Positions 59,915 through 64,000 of a stretch of 64,000 bases of DNA are shown here, one piece after another; positions within the stretch are counted from its first letter, which is position 1, and each line of letters starts with the position of its first letter. The stretch is from Atopobium sp. oral taxon 810 str. F0209 (GTDB lineage Bacteria > Actinomycetota > Coriobacteriia > Coriobacteriales > Atopobiaceae): NCBI RefSeq assembly GCF_000466405.1, contig NZ_KE952948.1, forward strand, positions 26,763 to 90,762, in the 5' to 3' direction. The notes beneath the pieces are model-generated. The model made no database searches. It was not told the origin of the DNA and worked only from the letters and a program-made list of their open reading frames with translations. Position numbers and translations under genes: made by a program.

Positions 59915-60032
59915 GATAGTTCAAGTTTCGACCAATTTCCGTAGATATTTCCGTAGATGGTTCATTCTTCGACTTTTTGAAAAATCTGACCTGCAGTTTT
60001 GTAGTCGTTAACCCCGAAGTTTGAACCATCTA
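59915..60032. repeat. Third GGTTCA repeat cluster, two direct and one inverted copy
   Basis: Direct copies AGATAGTTCAAGTTTCGA (59915-59932) and AGATGGTTCATTCTTCGA (59956-59973); inverted copy CGAAGTTTGAACCATCT (60016-60032). TTTCCGTAGAT is duplicated between the direct copies. The motif is the same as in the 11-kb array, and the site is again between convergent genes (pyk and the amylase gene). Confidence 0.82.
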
Positions 60033-60058
60033 CGAATCAAGCAGAGAATCAAGCAGAA

Positions 60059-61435
60059 CTAGCGCTCGCAAAGCCAATAGTGACACGAGAAGGCCTCAAC
60101 CTCGCTACCGCCACCAAAATCATGTTCCTCACCTGTAATGAGATCAGTCGCAAGACCGCAGCCCGCATCAAAATGCAAAGTTACTGGCGCATCAGAAGCG
60201 TTAATCGCCACGATGACCCTCTTGCCCTCTGCTGCGCGCTGAAAAACCAATTGCTGAGGCTGGCAAAGCAGTTCATGATAGTCACCCATGGTCAAAACTA
60301 CACTACCTTCGGACTTGGTACGAGCCGCAATAAGAGAAGCAATCCAGTCAGTAAGCTCATTCCACTCAGGATGCGCATAAGCAGGACGTAGCTCATGGTC
60401 TCCAGGCAACTGGTCTGCTTCATAACCCCACTCGCTTGCATAATAGAGGTCGGGCACACCACACATGCCGTACAACAGCCCGTAAATAGGACGCAGTTGG
60501 CGTTTGTCGGTAAGTTTGGTAGCAATACGAGGTACGTCGTGGTTATCCACAAAGGTCAGCAGATGCTTGCCTGTATACAAATCCCAAGGCTTGTCACCAC
60601 TCTGACGCTCAAGAGCATAGGCAATCTCGTGCATATTGGCAGAATTAAAGCTCGACCATAGGCCCTTGTACGCCTCATAGTTATAGACAGAGTCGCACGC
60701 ACGATCGTTCATCCAGCAGTTGTAGTCGCCAAACATGACCTCACCAATCAGCGGAAACTTCTTGCCACGCTTTTCGCTAAGTTCATCAGCAACTTGACGC
60801 AAATATCCCAAGAAACCCGCATCTAGACAAAACGCAACATCTAGACGTACGCCATCTACATCAAACTCACTTTCCCAACCACGCACCACATTGGCAATAT
60901 ATTCATTGAGCTCAAAATTGACATGATTGAGTTTTACTAGGTAATTGACGCCGTTCCAGTCCTCGTAAGAAAAGCCATCGTCATAAACGTTGTTGCCCAT
61001 CCAATTGATGCAAAACCAACCAGCATAAGGACTGTCCTGCTTGTTTTTAAGCACATCTTGGAAAGCCCAAAAACCGCGACCAACATGATTGAACACACCA
61101 TCAAAAATAACCGAAATCCCCGCCTCATGAAAAGCAGTAACAAGCTTTTTGAGGTCCTCATTAGTGCCTAAACGTGCATCAACTTTGGTGTAATCGCGCG
61201 TATCATAGCCGTGCATATCACTCTCAAAGAGCGGATTAAGCATTACAGAATCACAGCCTAAACGCTGAATGTGCTCGATCCAACCATCATCAATAATATT
61301 GAGCAGTCGGTGACCATCGGTAGCATGTGTACCCACCTCCACCTGGCCTTCGGAGCTGCCGTCATTGCGCCAAGGTGCGCCACAAAGACCTAGTGGGTAA
61401 ATCTGATACATCGCAGATGTCTCATACCAACTCAT
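60059..61435 (-). CDS. GH13 family alpha-amylase/maltodextrin hydrolase
   Basis: 458 residues from ATG 61435 (MSWYETSAMYQIYPLGLCG), with GGAG upstream. TIM-barrel regions: FDGVFNHVG, nucleophile DGVRLDVAF, acid LIGEVMFGD, and transition-state aspartate FVDNHDVPR. A short beta domain ends the protein. There is no signal peptide, so it acts on imported maltodextrins. It lies 40 bases after the GntR gene, probably one operon, and the products could enter glycolysis through the phosphoglucomutase at 21 kb. Confidence 0.92.
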   Translation of the reverse strand: MSWYETSAMYQIYPLGLCGAPWRNDGSSEGQVEVGTHATDGHRLLNIIDDGWIEHIQRLGCDSVMLNPLFESDMHGYDTRDYTKVDARLGTNEDLKKLVTAFHEAGISVIFDGVFNHVGRGFWAFQDVLKNKQDSPYAGWFCINWMGNNVYDDGFSYEDWNGVNYLVKLNHVNFELNEYIANVVRGWESEFDVDGVRLDVAFCLDAGFLGYLRQVADELSEKRGKKFPLIGEVMFGDYNCWMNDRACDSVYNYEAYKGLWSSFNSANMHEIAYALERQSGDKPWDLYTGKHLLTFVDNHDVPRIATKLTDKRQLRPIYGLLYGMCGVPDLYYASEWGYEADQLPGDHELRPAYAHPEWNELTDWIASLIAARTKSEGSVVLTMGDYHELLCQPQQLVFQRAAEGKRVIVAINASDAPVTLHFDAGCGLATDLITGEEHDFGGGSEVEAFSCHYWLCER

Positions 61436-61475
61436 TGTTTTCTCCACTTCTTATCACAAGCAATACTTGCGAAAT

Positions 61476-62231
61476 TTACTCACCTACCACACCACGCGCA
61501 CGTCGTGTTTCGTTGGAAATTACACAACGATTAGCAGGCAGCCATACGCTTCCCCATTCAAAGGGCGTTCCATCTTCTAAAAAGACCAACTGATCGAGGT
61601 CGAGCACCGGTGCATGCTCATCGCAATCCAGCCAAGCACCACGAGTCTTGCCGGCCGTACGGGCACTGTAGACCATCTCGGACCTACCAACACTTTTGCC
61701 GCTTAGACGTTCTACCACAGCAAATAGCGGTTCCTTATCCAAATCCACCTTGTCGAGGCCAGGGCAGGCAGAAAGCGACAGGTGACTCTCGATCAACATC
61801 ACCGCGCGTTTGCGCACATAACGCACGCGCACTAGATAGAGATATTCCTCACCTACTTCCAACTGCAAATGTTCCGCACATGCAATGTTAGGTTTCTCAA
61901 CGCGCCGCAACACAACCTTTGTCTCGTAATCAATACCTTGAGCACTCATTGACTCACCAAAAGAAAGTAAGCGATTGGAAGAAGGACGCGCCATAATAGG
62001 CTGGGTCACAAAAGTGCCCCGACCCTGCTGTTGCACCAGTAGCCCCTCATCTACCAGCTGCCGAATACCTTTTTGGACAGTCCCGCGAGAAAGTTGCAGC
62101 ATGTTCATAAGCTCATGCTCAGAAGGAATAGGCTTATTAACGCCCCACTCCTTGGAATAAATTCGTTCGCGCACGTAGTCGGAAACCTGCACATACAAGA
62201 GCTTGCCGTCCGACCGGTCAAACTTCGGCAT
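61476..62231 (-). CDS. GntR/HutC-family transcription regulator with UTRA domain
   Basis: 251 residues. The N-terminal winged helix has IPSEHELMNMLQLSRGTVQKG-type helix-turn-helix followed by LVDEGLLVQQQGRGTFV. The UTRA ligand domain has VRYVRKRAVMLIESHLS. Architecture and the amylase neighbour suggest a TreR- or MalR-like sugar-phosphate sensor; the ligand is unknown. It is followed at 40 bases by the amylase gene, probably its target. Confidence 0.92.
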   Translation of the reverse strand: MPKFDRSDGKLLYVQVSDYVRERIYSKEWGVNKPIPSEHELMNMLQLSRGTVQKGIRQLVDEGLLVQQQGRGTFVTQPIMARPSSNRLLSFGESMSAQGIDYETKVVLRRVEKPNIACAEHLQLEVGEEYLYLVRVRYVRKRAVMLIESHLSLSACPGLDKVDLDKEPLFAVVERLSGKSVGRSEMVYSARTAGKTRGAWLDCDEHAPVLDLDQLVFLEDGTPFEWGSVWLPANRCVISNETRRARGVVGE

Positions 62232-62377
62232 GCCGTTCTCGCCTCGCTCTAATCTAGGTATTGCAACGCTTTACATCATATCGTGAGCAGCACTGCCTTG
62301 CTTCCACACCTTGCTATGTTTTTATTAACTTTTGCTGTAAGACCTTACGTAGCTGAAAATTACCCATGCAACGCTCC

Positions 62378-62397
62378 TATAATTGACACACGTGTCA
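62378..62397 (+). promoter_or_regulatory. -10 box with abutting palindromic operator before the PurF-like gene
   Basis: TATAAT (62378-62383) is followed at once by TGACAC-AC-GTGTCA (62384-62397), a perfect 6+2+6 palindrome that would lie between -6 and +8. No good -35 is seen. A repressor bound here would block the promoter; the divergent GntR protein is one candidate. Confidence 0.55.
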
Positions 62398-62437
62398 TGT
62401 GCACACACGTATTCATAAGGTCAACGAAAGGACCTCC

Positions 62438-63859
62438 ATGGGTGGCTTTTTTGGAGCGGTTTCGCACAAAGACGTTGCGCTCGACGTTTATTTTGGTGTC
62501 GATTACCACTCCCACCTTGGTACCAGGCGCGCCGGCATGGTACTGCACGACCCTAGCACGGGTTTTCAACGCAAGATGCACTCTATCGAAAACAGCCCCT
62601 TCCGCACAAAGTTTGAGCGCGACCTACAAACCCTCCATGGTCCCTCAGGGATTGGCTGTATCTCAGACAACGACCCTCAACCGCTTATTGTTCGCTCAAG
62701 ACTAGGGACTTATGCCCTTACCACTGTAGGCTGCATCAACAATACAGCTGAGCTGGTAGATGCCTACATTGCACAAGGTGCTCAGCTCGCTGTTCAAAGC
62801 CCTGGTCGCGTCAATAGCACCGAACTTATTGCGGCCCTCATCAATCAAAAAGAGGATTTTGTCGAAGGTATCAAGTACGCCCAGAGCAAGATTGACGGCT
62901 CACTTACCCTGCTTATCATGACCGAGGATGGCGCTATTATCGCCGCACGCGATAAGATGGGTCGCCTACCTGTGCTCATTGGCACCAATGAAGACGGCTA
63001 TGCTGTGTCCTTTGAGTCCTTTGCTTACGAAAAATTGGGTTATACCAACGAACATGAGCTGGGATCAGGTGAGATTGTCCGCGTGACTGCCGAAGGCTGG
63101 GAGACTCTCGCAGAGCCTGGCGATGAGATGCGCATTTGTGCCTTCCTCTGGGTTTACTACGGCTATCCCAACTCCAATTACGAAGGTGTCAATGTCGAGA
63201 CCATGCGTTATCGCAACGGTCATATCATGGCCAAACGCGAGAAGGAAAACGATGGCATCCCCGATGTTGACTTTGTCGCAGGTGTACCCGACTCAGGCCT
63301 GCCTCACGGCATCGGCTATGCAAATGAGAGCGGCAAGCCCCTCGCCCGTCCCTTTGTCAAATACACGCCCACCTGGCCTCGCTCTTTTATGCCAGCAAAC
63401 CAAAACGTACGCAACCGCGTGGCAAAGATGAAGCAAATTCCCGTCCGCGAGCTCATTGAGGACAAGAAGCTTTTGCTGGTTGACGACTCTATCGTGCGCG
63501 GCACCCAATTGCGCGAGACGGTTGATTTTCTCTATAGCACTGGCGCTGCCGAAGTACATATGCGTTCTGCTTGTCCGCCCATTATGTATGGCTGCAAGTA
63601 TCTGTCCTTCTCTCGCTCCAACACCGACCAAGAGCTTATTGCGCGCCGCACCATTCGCGAGCTCGAAGGTGAGGAGGGGGATCAGCACATCGATGAGTAT
63701 GCTGACCCCACCACAAAGCGCGGTAAATGTCTACTTCGCACCATCTGTGAGGAGCTGGGCTTTGATTCGCTTGGTTTTCAGACCCTTGATGGCATGCTCG
63801 AAGCTATCGGCATCGATCGCAAGCTCGTCTGCACCTACTGCTGGGATGGCCGCGAATAA
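62438..63859 (+). CDS. PurF-like amidophosphoribosyltransferase homologue lacking the N-terminal cysteine
   Basis: 473 residues from ATG 62438, with AAAGGA before it; longer frames have no ribosome site. The N-terminal Ntn glutaminase fold starts MGGFFGAVSHKD, where PurF has Met-Cys-Gly: the catalytic Cys is Gly (GGT). YHSHLGTRRAGM replaces the usual HRGQEGAG segment. The C-terminal phosphoribosyltransferase domain has the PRPP loop LLLVDDSIVRGTQL and the cysteines of KCLLRTICEE and CTYCWDG, typical of Fe-S PurF. It cannot use glutamine in the usual way; ammonia use or another role is likely. No other pur gene is adjacent. Confidence 0.85.
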   Translation: MGGFFGAVSHKDVALDVYFGVDYHSHLGTRRAGMVLHDPSTGFQRKMHSIENSPFRTKFERDLQTLHGPSGIGCISDNDPQPLIVRSRLGTYALTTVGCINNTAELVDAYIAQGAQLAVQSPGRVNSTELIAALINQKEDFVEGIKYAQSKIDGSLTLLIMTEDGAIIAARDKMGRLPVLIGTNEDGYAVSFESFAYEKLGYTNEHELGSGEIVRVTAEGWETLAEPGDEMRICAFLWVYYGYPNSNYEGVNVETMRYRNGHIMAKREKENDGIPDVDFVAGVPDSGLPHGIGYANESGKPLARPFVKYTPTWPRSFMPANQNVRNRVAKMKQIPVRELIEDKKLLLVDDSIVRGTQLRETVDFLYSTGAAEVHMRSACPPIMYGCKYLSFSRSNTDQELIARRTIRELEGEEGDQHIDEYADPTTKRGKCLLRTICEELGFDSLGFQTLDGMLEAIGIDRKLVCTYCWDGRE

Positions 63860-63869
63860 CACCACAGTT

Positions 63870-63915
63870 GCGCGGATTTGCAATCGGTGCCCTCTGCTGA
63901 CCTGCAAGTCCGCGC
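63870..63915 (+). terminator. Terminator hairpin after the PurF-like gene
   Basis: GCGCGGATTTGCA pairs with TGCAAGTCCGCGC (one T-G pair) around a 20-base loop. A short TTAC follows rather than a long T-run. The last 85 bases of the window hold no recognised feature. Confidence 0.65.
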
Positions 63916-64000
63916 GTTACTTTGCACTAGGTGTCAAACGCCACACATCGCTTCAGCCAACCTCGCAGAAGCCACACTTCATTTCATGCTAGGTACCAAA

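Overview
The window looks like a low-to-medium G+C member of the Coriobacteriia, most likely Atopobiaceae (the Atopobium/Lancefieldella group). Actinobacterial markers (CarD, a large LCP protein, a MurT-GatD pair with the Asp23/AmaP envelope cluster, a Tad pilus locus) sit beside fermentative genes (D-lactate dehydrogenase, pyruvate kinase, iron alcohol dehydrogenase). The lineage is inferred from gene content and style, not from a marker-gene alignment.

Layout. 1-2 kb: a two-gene ABC exporter. 2-4 kb: methionine aminopeptidase diverging from an SdpR/SdpI pair. 4-8 kb: gatD, murT, asp23, DUF2273 and amaP on the minus strand, then LCP and yebC. 10-12 kb: an acidic orphan protein converging on lgt across a 31-bp-period repeat array, then nfu. 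12-16 kb: U32 protein and tyrS. 16-21 kb: PBP1A, argR and a C39-like membrane protein without its catalytic cysteine. 21-27 kb: phosphohexomutase, an RlmKL protein whose RlmL half looks dead, an S10 peptidase. 27-32 kb: Kup potassium transporter, a 450-bp repeat cluster, citrate synthase, ACT protein. 32-38 kb: alcohol dehydrogenase with TGA at codon 6, CarD, a tannase-like Tat lipoprotein without catalytic residues, acylphosphatase, cyclophilin lipoprotein, zinc ribbon, esterase. 38.7-40.2 kb: a probable abiF-type locus (structured leader plus a HEPN gene split by TAA) next to a tRNA-Phe gene. 40.3-50.6 kb: a 12-gene minus-strand Tad pilus locus. 51-57 kb: endonuclease-like protein, RsgA, Ca2+ P-type ATPase, YhcH protein. 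57-64 kb: D-LDH, pyruvate kinase, a third repeat cluster, GH13 amylase with a GntR regulator, and a PurF-like protein without its N-terminal cysteine.

Themes. The most unusual signal is a family of short GGTTCA-type repeats in three clusters, each between convergent genes, mostly phased at 30-31 bp, with direct and inverted copies. A second theme is loss of catalytic residues in otherwise intact enzymes (C39, tannase-like, RlmL, PurF-like). A third is two genes broken by single in-frame stop codons (alcohol dehydrogenase, Abi). Envelope functions dominate: peptidoglycan amidation and synthesis, wall-polymer attachment, lipoprotein modification and pilus assembly.
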